Shown here piece by piece: positions 35,873-43,158 of a stretch of 64,000 nt of DNA; position 1 is the stretch's first letter; every line of letters starts with the position of its first letter. Below the pieces are notes generated by a model. It made no database searches. It was given only the letters and a program-made list of their open reading frames with translations, and was not told where the DNA came from. Source of the DNA: Desulfobaculum bizertense DSM 18034 (GTDB lineage Bacteria > Desulfobacterota > Desulfovibrionia > Desulfovibrionales > Desulfovibrionaceae); assembly GCF_900167065.1 (NCBI RefSeq), contig NZ_FUYA01000008.1, positions 81,818-145,817 of the forward strand. The letters run 5' to 3'. A program made the translations under genes and the position numbers.

Positions 35873-37069
35873 TTAGCAAGTGCAGGGCGGCAGCAGCGTG
35901 TCGTCGTCGCTCTTGAATGGGCTAAGTTTTCTAAGGCGTTCAATGATGGCGGGCATCTCACGCAGAACCGTGTCGACCTCTTCCTCTGTTGTGTAGCGGG
36001 AGAGAGAAAAACGGATGGAGCCGTGCGCAAAGGTGAACGGAACACCGAGTGCGCGGAGGACGTGAGAAGGCTCAAGGCTGCCGGAGGTACATGCGGAGCC
36101 GGAGCTGGCGCAGATACCGAGGCGGTCCATGAGCAGAAGGATAGCTTCACCTTCAACATACTTGAACGAAATGTTCGCAGTGTTGGGCAGACGGTTTTCC
36201 GGGTCGCCGTTCAGACGGGAGTCAGGAATGCTCTCAAGCAGACCATTGGCGAGTTTGTCGCGCAGAGCCTTTACTCGAGTATTTTCAAGCTCGATGTTGT
36301 CCTTGGCAATCTGAAGCGCCTTGCCCAGACCGATGATGCTGGCGGCGTTTTCTGTACCAGCGCGACGACCGCGTTCCTGATGGCCTCCAAGCATGAAGGG
36401 GCGGAACGGGGTCCCACGGCGGACAAACAGGACACCAATACCCTTGGGAGCATGGACCTTGTGGCCGGAAAGCACGAGAAAATCGACGGGGATTTTTTTG
36501 AGGTCGATGTCGACCTTGCCAATAGCCTGAACGGCGTCAGTGTGCATGAGGGAGCCGTTGGCTTTGACGATCTCAGCGATTTCCTGAATGGGGTAAATGT
36601 TGCCAGTCTCGTTGTTGGCAAACATAACGGAAACAAGGGCGGTGTCTGGGCGCAGGCTGGCCTTGAGTTCGTCAAGGTCAAGACGGCCATACTCGTCGAC
36701 GCCAAGATAGGTGACGTCGTAGCCCTTTTTCTCGTAGTGCTGAGCCACGTTCAGAACTGCGGGATGCTCAACACGGGTCGTGATGATGTGGCGCTTGTCT
36801 GGATTGGCTTCCAGTGCGGAATAGATGGCGGTGTTATCGCCTTCTGTGCCGCAGGCATTAAAAATAATTTCACCGGGTTCGCAGCCCAGAGCGTCAGCTA
36901 CACGCTGGCGAGCTTCGTCGAGCTTGCTGCCGACCTGTCCACCAAAGTGGTGCATGGAGGAGGGGTTGCCGTAGAACTCGGAGAAGTACGGAAGCATTTC
37001 TTCGAGGACTTCGGGAGCGACCTGAGATGTTGCATTGTTGTCGAGGTAAATGGTTTTTGGGGCACTCAT
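35873..37069 (-). CDS. nifS: NifS-type cysteine desulfurase
   Basis: PLP enzyme that removes sulfur from cysteine for Fe-S cluster assembly. 398 residues. The N-terminus IYLDNNATSQVAPEVLEEM is typical; the PLP lysine is in LSGHKVHAPKGIG; the catalytic cysteine sits in the loop ASSGSACTSGSLEPS, of the long group I type. HVLRALG follows. The C-terminus carries two cysteines (LLPPCTC), unusual but in a poorly conserved tail. Its ATG overlaps the nifU stop (ATGA), so desulfurase and scaffold are made together. Confidence 0.96.
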   Translation of the reverse strand: MSAPKTIYLDNNATSQVAPEVLEEMLPYFSEFYGNPSSMHHFGGQVGSKLDEARQRVADALGCEPGEIIFNACGTEGDNTAIYSALEANPDKRHIITTRVEHPAVLNVAQHYEKKGYDVTYLGVDEYGRLDLDELKASLRPDTALVSVMFANNETGNIYPIQEIAEIVKANGSLMHTDAVQAIGKVDIDLKKIPVDFLVLSGHKVHAPKGIGVLFVRRGTPFRPFMLGGHQERGRRAGTENAASIIGLGKALQIAKDNIELENTRVKALRDKLANGLLESIPDSRLNGDPENRLPNTANISFKYVEGEAILLLMDRLGICASSGSACTSGSLEPSHVLRALGVPFTFAHGSIRFSLSRYTTEEEVDTVLREMPAIIERLRKLSPFKSDDDTLLPPCTC

Positions 37070-37914
37070 GCGGAGACCTCCTCAACGGTAATTTCAGAAT
37101 CAACCTGATCGCGCAGAGTGCGCTCAACAAAATCGCTCAGGGTCAGCTTGCTGGCAGGGCAGTTGCTGCATGCGCCGCGAAGGGAAACTTTGACCACAGA
37201 ACCAACAATGTCAACGAGCTGAATATCGCCGCCGTCCTGCTTGAGGCTGGGGCGAATTTCTTCTTCGATGACCATGAGCACACGCTGCATGCGTTCCACG
37301 TTGCTCAGAGCTTTTGGCTCGTCGCTTGCGGGCATTGTGCAGGCTGCCATGTCGCCGCGGACTTCCTGAAGAATTTCAGCAAGACGGCCCTGGCATTCGC
37401 CACAGCCACCACCAGCCTTGGTAAAGTTGGTGATGTCTTCAACTGTCTTGATGTCATTTTCCATGATGGCGCGACGGATTGTTACGTCTGTAACACCGAA
37501 ACAGTGACAGACGATTTCGCCTTCGTTTTCTTTTTCTGGGGCTTTTTCGCCACGATAGTTGGCGAGGGCGGCCTGAAGGGCTTCTTCACCCATGACAGAA
37601 CAGTGCATTTTTTCCTTGGGCAGGCCGCCGAGGAATTCTGCAATGTCTTTGTTGGTCAGGTGTTCGACTTCCGCAACGGTTTTGCCTTTGAGCAGCTCGG
37701 TCAGAGCGGAGCTGGATGCAATGGCACTTGCGCAACCAAAAGTCTGGAAAGAGGCGTCTTCGATGACACCTTCGTCATTTATTTTGAGGTAAAGCTTGAG
37801 AGCATCGCCGCAAGCGAGACTCCCCACTTCACCAATAGCATTCGCGTCTTCAAGAGCCCCAGCGTTCTTGGGCTCCAGGAAGTATTCTTTCACTTTATCG
37901 GTGTAATCCCACAT
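37066..37914 (-). CDS. nifU: NifU-type Fe-S cluster scaffold (IscU-BFD-Nfu)
   Basis: A 282-residue modular scaffold. The IscU-like domain (1-125) has its three cluster cysteines in SLACGDALK, TFGCASAIAS and EKMHCSVMG; the central BFD-like [2Fe-2S] domain (about 135-195) has CHCFG and GGGCGECQG; the Nfu domain (about 210-282) has GACSNCPAS. This three-part form is typical of anaerobes that use NIF-type assembly for general Fe-S proteins. Start at 37914 with GGAGG before it; the frame extends upstream without homology. First gene of the operon, with a TATAAT box about 65 bases upstream. Confidence 0.96.
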   Translation of the reverse strand: MWDYTDKVKEYFLEPKNAGALEDANAIGEVGSLACGDALKLYLKINDEGVIEDASFQTFGCASAIASSSALTELLKGKTVAEVEHLTNKDIAEFLGGLPKEKMHCSVMGEEALQAALANYRGEKAPEKENEGEIVCHCFGVTDVTIRRAIMENDIKTVEDITNFTKAGGGCGECQGRLAEILQEVRGDMAACTMPASDEPKALSNVERMQRVLMVIEEEIRPSLKQDGGDIQLVDIVGSVVKVSLRGACSNCPASKLTLSDFVERTLRDQVDSEITVEEVSA

Positions 37915-37941
37915 GGGAGTACCTCCCGGATGAGCTTGGTT

Positions 37942-37984
37942 CTGAGGTTGATTCCTCAGCAACAAAAATATTTCCGATATTATA
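37942..37984 (-). promoter_or_regulatory. nifU operon -10 box and leader hairpin
   Basis: On the minus strand a perfect TATAAT (37979-37984), without a good -35 at normal distance, lies between two direct TCGGA repeats. Downstream in the presumed leader is a CTGAGG/CCTCAG hairpin (37942-37959). An activator- or repressor-controlled promoter is plausible; no IscR/Rrf2 consensus is evident. Confidence 0.45.
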
Positions 37985-38091
37985 AGTCCGAAATGGTTCA
38001 GAGGGAAGAGACGGAGGTCAATTTTTTTTATCTTTTGTCGAAAAAGAGCAGAAGATCAAGAACTGGTGCGCACTTTCGGCCGTTAAAGATC

Positions 38092-38124
38092 AAAAAAAAG
38101 TCCCCAGATATGATGCTGGGGACT
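38092..38124 (-). terminator. Terminator of htpG
   Basis: On the minus strand AGTCCCCAG and CTGGGGACT pair (38099-38107 with 38116-38124), eight-base loop, followed by eight T. Confidence 0.93.
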
Positions 38125-38147
38125 CTTTTGTATGCATTATAGAGAAC

Positions 38148-40052
38148 TTAGAGGTGCTTGATTTCGGTGTACCAGTCGCTCGACTTTTCCAGAATCTCAT
38201 TCATTCTGGATACCAGAGCATGTGGGTCACTCAGGTAGCCTTCCTGCAGAAGTGCAGACTCAAAAAGCTGCTCAACTGTTTTTTGCAGGAAGTCGTCAGA
38301 GCTGTTGCCCTTGAAAATCTTCAGCAGGTTGCGGCACAGCGGGTGGTCACGGTTGATTTCAAAGTCCTTGACCGGCGGAGTGCTGTCCTGCGCCATGTAC
38401 TGCATCATTTTCTGCATCTGGGAGCTGATGGAACCGTCTGGGCTGACAAGGCAGGCCGGGCTATCGTTCAGGCGCTCGGAGACGCGGACGTCCTTGACGC
38501 GTTCACCGAGAATATCCTTGATGGCTTTCAGCAGATCATCAAAGTTCTTGGCGTCGTCGTCAGACAGAGCCTCTGGTGCGCTCTCTGCCGTTTCTGCGTC
38601 AGCAAATTCACCCAGCTTTTTCAGGTCTGCCTGTTCTGCGCAGACAAGTTTGCATTCCTTGAACTCTCGCAGTGAATCCATGATGAACTCATCGGTCGGC
38701 TCGTACAGGTACAGCACTTCGATGCCCTTGCGGCGGAAAATTTCGCCGTGCGGGTTCAGGCGGATTGCTTCGCGGCTGTTGCCAGAGAGATAATAAATCT
38801 CTTTCTGGCCTTCCTTCATGCGGGAAATGTACTCTTCCAGGGAGCACAGGCCCTCAGCATCTTCATGCACGGAAGAATTGAAGCGCAGCAGGCCTGCAAA
38901 GCGGTCGCGGTTCATAAAGTCGCTGTAGCCCAGCTTAAAGACTCGGTGATGGTTCTTCCACAGAGTGGTGTACTTCTCTGCCTCGTCCTTGGCCATCTTT
39001 TCGAGGCGGGAAAGAATCTGCTTCGTGATGGTGGTTCTGATTTTTCCGATGAGCAGATTTTCCTGCAAGGTCTCGCGGGAGATGTTCAGCGGAAGGTCTT
39101 CGGTGTCTACAACGCCTCGGATGAATCCGAGGTACTGTGGCAGAAGTTCGCGGTGACGGCGGTCAATCAGTACACGGCGAGAGTACAGGTCCAGACCGTA
39201 GGCTTCCGGATCATTAAAGAACATCTGTCCAGATTCGGAATCAGGGATGAACAGCAGAGCGTTGAACTGCACAGGTGCATCAACATTGATATGCAGGGTG
39301 TCCTGAGGCTCTTTGCTGTCATAGGTCAGGAACTTGTAGAAATCAGCATACTGTTCCTTAGTGATCTGGAATTTTGGCTCGCGCCACAGGGCAGGCTGGG
39401 TATTCACCTGCTCGCCGTCCACGTAGATCGGGAAGGATACAAAATTCGAATGTTCGCGGACGATGCTCTGGAGCCGTTCTGGATTGGCGAACTCAAAGGC
39501 GCTTTCCTTCAGTTCAATCTCAATCTTGGTGCCGCGGTCCATCTCATCTCCAGCATCGGTGATGGAATATTCACCCGTGCCCGTGGATTCCCAGACAATG
39601 GTCTTGGAACCGGGAGTCGCGGAGCGCGTTGTCAGCACAACATTTTTTGCCACCATGAACACAGAGTAGAAGCCGACACCAAAGCGGCCAATGATAGAGT
39701 CCGCCTGCTCGCCGCCCTCGGCTGCTTCCTTCATAAAGGCCGCAGAACCGGAGTGGGCGATGGTGCCAATATTTGCGACCAGCTCCTCGGCGTTCATGCC
39801 GATGCCGGAATCTGTAATGGTAATTTTGTGAGCGTCTTTGTCACAGGCAACATCGATCCGCAGCTCCTTTTCGGGAGCAAGCAGCTCGGTGCCCTTGGAG
39901 CTGAGAAAACGAACCTTATCCATTGCATCGGATGCGTTGGAAATGAGTTCCCGAAGGAAAATGTCGCGGTTCGTGTAAATAGAGTTGGTGATGATGTCGA
40001 GAAGCTGAGTGATTTCAGCTTTAAAGCTATGAGTTGTTTCCTGACTTGCCAT
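38148..40052 (-). CDS. htpG: HtpG, Hsp90 family chaperone
   Basis: Bacterial Hsp90, an ATP-driven dimeric chaperone in the cytoplasm. 634 residues, the standard length. The N-terminal GHKL ATPase shows ELISNASDAMDKVRF, DSGIGMNAEEL and GRFGVGFYSVF; the middle domain includes the catalytic-arginine loop region NISRETLQENLL; the C-terminal dimerisation domain follows. The start at 40052 has GGAGGAGATA directly upstream; the frame continues upstream for seven codons without a ribosome site. The promoter is a TTGACA type, not an obvious heat-shock sigma or CIRCE element. Confidence 0.97.
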   Translation of the reverse strand: MASQETTHSFKAEITQLLDIITNSIYTNRDIFLRELISNASDAMDKVRFLSSKGTELLAPEKELRIDVACDKDAHKITITDSGIGMNAEELVANIGTIAHSGSAAFMKEAAEGGEQADSIIGRFGVGFYSVFMVAKNVVLTTRSATPGSKTIVWESTGTGEYSITDAGDEMDRGTKIEIELKESAFEFANPERLQSIVREHSNFVSFPIYVDGEQVNTQPALWREPKFQITKEQYADFYKFLTYDSKEPQDTLHINVDAPVQFNALLFIPDSESGQMFFNDPEAYGLDLYSRRVLIDRRHRELLPQYLGFIRGVVDTEDLPLNISRETLQENLLIGKIRTTITKQILSRLEKMAKDEAEKYTTLWKNHHRVFKLGYSDFMNRDRFAGLLRFNSSVHEDAEGLCSLEEYISRMKEGQKEIYYLSGNSREAIRLNPHGEIFRRKGIEVLYLYEPTDEFIMDSLREFKECKLVCAEQADLKKLGEFADAETAESAPEALSDDDAKNFDDLLKAIKDILGERVKDVRVSERLNDSPACLVSPDGSISSQMQKMMQYMAQDSTPPVKDFEINRDHPLCRNLLKIFKGNSSDDFLQKTVEQLFESALLQEGYLSDPHALVSRMNEILEKSSDWYTEIKHL

Positions 40053-40085
40053 TATCTCCTCCAAAAGCAACACAAATTTTGAAAA

Positions 40086-40114
40086 CTAACTAATTCTCAA
40101 AGCGCTGCTGTCAA
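40086..40114 (-). promoter_or_regulatory. htpG promoter
   Basis: On the minus strand TTGACA (40109-40114), 17 bases, AGTTAG (40086-40091), with the start codon about 35 bases beyond. The spacing and the AGTTA -10 equal those of the RNA gene promoter at 24975-25003. Confidence 0.55.
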
Positions 40115-40651
40115 GAGAATGAAAAAAAATGAGGACCTTGGTGTAAAATATTAAGAATTTTTTTGAATGGTGAAGAATTTTTGAGCTTTTGAGTAACTCC
40201 TCAGTTCTCGTGTTTTTCTCTTCTTTTTCCTTTTCCCACCGCAGTATGACTTCATTTTATTGTATTGCCGTCTTTTTTGGGGCCTCTTCTAAATGAGAAG
40301 TGCTCTGCAAACACGGAATTTTTTTTTCCTACGTCTTCTTTTTTCTTTTTTGCCAATGGATACGTTGAAGCTATATCAGTTTACTAGAGATTTTTACTCT
40401 TTGTGAGCTAAGTATCTGTTTTGGTAGGACCTTATAAAGTATGTTTATTACAGTTGTTAGCGCAATAATTATTTGATAGAGAGACTTTCTTAGGAGAATT
40501 TGGGGATTTTTATTCTGCTCACAAGAACATATCTGTCGAGCATTCCACATTTTTTAAAGAAGAAAGAGTGCGCAAAGCTCCGCCAGAGCGTTGGAGCTTC
40601 TTCCGTTTCTGCACGGGAAACGGGTGAGCACTCACTGTAGGGGGCAAAGCT
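40115..40651. other. AT-rich intergenic region, no gene seen
   Basis: About 540 bases between htpG and the marR-like gene, which point away from each other. Low GC content, several T and A runs, short frames without ribosome sites. I see no hairpin of note. It probably contains the marR promoter. Confidence 0.6.
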
Positions 40652-41119
40652 ATGATGTCTGCCGATGAAAAATATTTTTTGGCGAATTATCCAGGGTATG
40701 TGATTGCCAGAACTGGAAAGGCAATCAAATTTGAGTTGCGACGCTATCTGCGCGAAGCTGGCATTGACGTGACAAGTGAGCAGTGGGCATTGCTCTGTCA
40801 CCTCTGGGAGCAGGAGGGGCGCTCTCAGAAAGAACTTGCAGAACTTTCTTTTAAGGATACTGCCAACATTACCCGCATGATCGATGTGCTCGAAGGAAAG
40901 GGGATTGTCCATCGAGAAAAAGATCCCGCAGACCGCCGGACGTACAAAATCTTTTTGACGCCCAAAGGCCGCGCCCTTCGTGGCGAAATTATGCCCTTTG
41001 TCATGGACCTCGCAGATCGCGCTTTCTCGTGTCTTTCGGACGATGACCAGCGCGAACTCGTTCGCATGCTCAACACGTTGTGCAATCACATCCTCGAAAT
41101 GAGAGAATCTAAAATCTAG
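40652..41119 (+). CDS. MarR family transcriptional regulator
   Basis: A 155-residue winged-helix regulator. Helix-turn-helix region VTSEQWALLCHLWEQEGRSQ to DTANITRMIDVLEGKGIV, then the wing REKDPADRRTYKIFLTPKGRAL with its characteristic DxRxxx turn. Helices at both ends would dimerise. The N-terminus (YFLANYPGYVIARTGKAIKF) suggests a full-length protein; either of two adjacent ATGs could be used. There is no adjacent target operon, so its regulon is unknown. Monocistronic, ending at a strong terminator. Confidence 0.92.
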   Translation: MMSADEKYFLANYPGYVIARTGKAIKFELRRYLREAGIDVTSEQWALLCHLWEQEGRSQKELAELSFKDTANITRMIDVLEGKGIVHREKDPADRRTYKIFLTPKGRALRGEIMPFVMDLADRAFSCLSDDDQRELVRMLNTLCNHILEMRESKI

Positions 41120-41171
41120 CTCTCTCCTTTAGATCCGCTGCACCGGATTCCTTGACCTTAAATTTTCCTAC

Positions 41172-41203
41172 GGCGCTTTGTGCTTCACAAAGCGCCTTTT
41201 TTT
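41172..41203 (+). terminator. Terminator of the marR-like gene
   Basis: Perfect 11-bp stem GGCGCTTTGTG (41172-41182) with CACAAAGCGCC (41186-41196), loop CTT, then seven T. Confidence 0.95.
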
Positions 41204-41228
41204 GTGTCGTGCGAACTGGTGATGAGAG

Positions 41229-41657
41229 CGGGAAATTGGGGGTCAGCCCCAGCACGTTAGTGCTGGATGGGTGGGAGGGGAGAGAACCGGGGCCAGCCCC
41301 GGACCCCGCGTAAGGGAATGATTCCCTTACGTATCCTCATCGAGTTTAAAAGCCGTGCAAGCTTCGCTTGCACGGCTTTTAAACTTGTTGGGGCTAGCGT
41401 CGAGAGCCTCTTTCTCTTCTGCGTGTTGCCACCATTTTCTTTCTGAACGCGAGCGTTCAGAAAGAAAGGGTTGAGGCGCAAAGAAAAAGAATACACACCC
41501 AGTTAATTAGGCCGAAAAAAAAGGGATTCCCAAGGGCCTCGTCCTTGGGCGGGGTCAAGGGGCAGCGCCCCTTGCAGGGTTTGGGGCAGCGCCCCAATAA
41601 AACAACACCCCGCCCACCCTCGCGCCCCTTGCAGAGCACGAGACGGAGTCTCGTAAC
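41229..41657 (+). repeat. Composite palindromic repeat, copy 5 (module e deleted)
   Basis: a: AGCAC-GTTA-GTGCT (41251-41264), then CCGGGGCCAGCCCCGG (about 41288-41303), itself a changed palindrome. b: about 41310-41330. c, type II: 20-base arms (about 41343-41385). d: TTTCTTTCTGAACGC and complement (about 41436-41467). Only the start of the alpha-type left arm of e remains (GCCGAAAAAAAAGGG), fused directly to f at a shared GGG. g: TTGGGGC-AGC-GCCCCAA (about 41581-41597) and ACGAGAC-GGA-GTCTCGT (about 41638-41654). Lies between two plus-strand genes. Confidence 0.92.
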
Positions 41658-41760
41658 CCATGACTTGTAAAACATAGAGTAAAGTTGATATGGAGCGGAG
41701 ATACGAACAGATAGCGGGCCGATATTCGGAGCGCGGTGAATGGACGAAAAAGGGTGAGAG

Positions 41761-42561
41761 ATGACAAAGGCTTCGAAGCTTGTTGAGCAGAATTTAAATC
41801 GTTGTCGGGTAGCGCTGCGCAAAAACGAAGTGCTGGCGGGGCTTTCTGCACTTGTTGCAGGTGTAAAAGTGATGATGCAGCATAAGATCCATTCTGTTGA
41901 TATGCAGCGGATAGGGAACATGCTGCGCGAGAATTTAGCGACGCTGAACCGCCTAGGTGAAGTGAATACGATTCATCCTTCGCCGCTGACGTGGAGTGCG
42001 GGGCAAGAGAAGGAGCTGCTGATGGCGGTTCTTCCATTGCTCAAGACCTTGCGTGATGAGCGAGAGAAGGAAGATTTTGAAGCGACGCGAGAGCGTCGGT
42101 TGAAGATTGACCGGGCGCTTATAAACGGGAGCAACGCACTTGAGCACGGAAAGATTGCGGAGGCGCAGGAGCTGTTCCGTGAGGCGGTGAGCGTGCATGT
42201 TGATGAAGACGCGCTGTTTATGCTGATCGCGGAGCGCTTGCAGGGTGCTGGGTACTATTCAGAGTCCTTCGAACACCTGCGCAAGGCGTTTGAGGTTGAT
42301 CCCAATAGCCGCCGAGCGAGTGAGTTGCTGTTTGATGCGGCAGTTCAGACAAAAGACGTGAAACGCGGTATGAAATACTTTGAACGCGTGCAGCGGGAGT
42401 CTGGAGATACGGCGCAGGTACTTCTTGGAGAGGCGCGACTTTACGCGGCGGCCAAGGATGAGGCCAGGGCGCGTGAATGCGCGGAAAAGGCGCTTGAGTG
42501 CGATGAGCACCTTGTGCTGGCAAAAAGGCTTCTGCACCAGCTTGCGGCAAAAGCGGAATAA
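41761..42561 (+). CDS. TPR-containing hypothetical protein
   Basis: A 266-residue cytoplasmic protein. The first 110 residues are helical and charged with no known domain. The second half has tetratricopeptide-like repeats: ALINGSNALEHGKIAEAQELFREAV, LQGAGYYSESFEHLRKAFEVDP, and a third around ARLYAAAKDEARARECAEKALECD. TPRs bind partner proteins; no partner is evident. GGTGAGAG precedes the ATG. It sits about 100 bases after repeat copy 5 and 118 bases before the next gene in the same direction. Confidence 0.8.
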   Translation: MTKASKLVEQNLNRCRVALRKNEVLAGLSALVAGVKVMMQHKIHSVDMQRIGNMLRENLATLNRLGEVNTIHPSPLTWSAGQEKELLMAVLPLLKTLRDEREKEDFEATRERRLKIDRALINGSNALEHGKIAEAQELFREAVSVHVDEDALFMLIAERLQGAGYYSESFEHLRKAFEVDPNSRRASELLFDAAVQTKDVKRGMKYFERVQRESGDTAQVLLGEARLYAAAKDEARARECAEKALECDEHLVLAKRLLHQLAAKAE

Positions 42562-42679
42562 ACTGTCGCGCTTGCCGGGGCGAAAGGCAGAGCACTGGCA
42601 GTGATTCATTTCCTGCTCTTGACAGGGTAGGGGGCAGTCCCTACTTTCCACATGAAATTTCACCAAGGAGATATTCCCC

Positions 42680-43021
42680 ATGGCATATGATATCCGACTT
42701 ATGAAGATTATCAGCGGCGAGATGATTATCGGCAAATACGATGCCGAGGCAAACATTCTGAAAGACGCTGCTGTATTGCAGACCGTTCCTGCACAGCAGG
42801 GCGTTCAGATGATGCTTCTGCCGTTCGGTTATCCTTTTGATAACGAGATTGATGCAGAGATTTCTCTGGATCACGTCATTTACGAATACAAGAATTGCCC
42901 CGAAGATTTGAAGAACAAATACATTGAGGCAACTTCCAGCCTGACACTCGCAAAGCCCGGCGACCTGAATGGTCTGGGTGGCGGCAACGTCAGCGATCTT
43001 TCTCAGCTGCTGAAAAAGTAG
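42680..43021 (+). CDS. Conserved hypothetical protein, possible Sm-like fold
   Basis: A 113-residue soluble protein that I do not recognise for certain. The order of segments, LMKIISGEMIIGKYDAEANI, then a long internal stretch, MMLLPFGYPFD, SLDHVIYEYKNCPEDLKNKYIEATSS, recalls Sm-like small beta-barrels in which two conserved strands are followed by a C-terminal helix, but this is by eye only. The C-terminal tail (GGGNVSDLSQLLKK) looks flexible. AAGGAG lies nine bases before the ATG. Single gene closed by a terminator directly before the radical SAM gene. Confidence 0.65.
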   Translation: MAYDIRLMKIISGEMIIGKYDAEANILKDAAVLQTVPAQQGVQMMLLPFGYPFDNEIDAEISLDHVIYEYKNCPEDLKNKYIEATSSLTLAKPGDLNGLGGGNVSDLSQLLKK

Positions 43022-43044
43022 CAGCCCTGAGCTGAAAGCATGTG

Positions 43045-43069
43045 GGGCGACCTTGAGGTCGCCCTTTTT
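43045..43069 (+). terminator. Terminator after the 113-residue gene
   Basis: Perfect eight-base arms GGGCGACC (43045-43052) and GGTCGCCC (43057-43064), loop TTGA, then TTTTTC. Confidence 0.92.
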
Positions 43070-43158
43070 CTTTTATATTTTATGTGGCAAAGCCACGAAA
43101 TGCTGTCCTTGGCAGGTACTCTGCGGGGATGACGATTTCTTTGCCGGAGGCGCAATTC

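Noticed and set aside
35084-37108. 674-codon open frame on the plus strand opposite cysK and nifS
   Set aside because: Exactly antisense to two firmly identified genes, low-complexity composition, no ribosome site; a shadow of codon bias.
38748-40082. 444-codon open frame opposite htpG
   Set aside because: Antisense to htpG with no homology; shadow frame.
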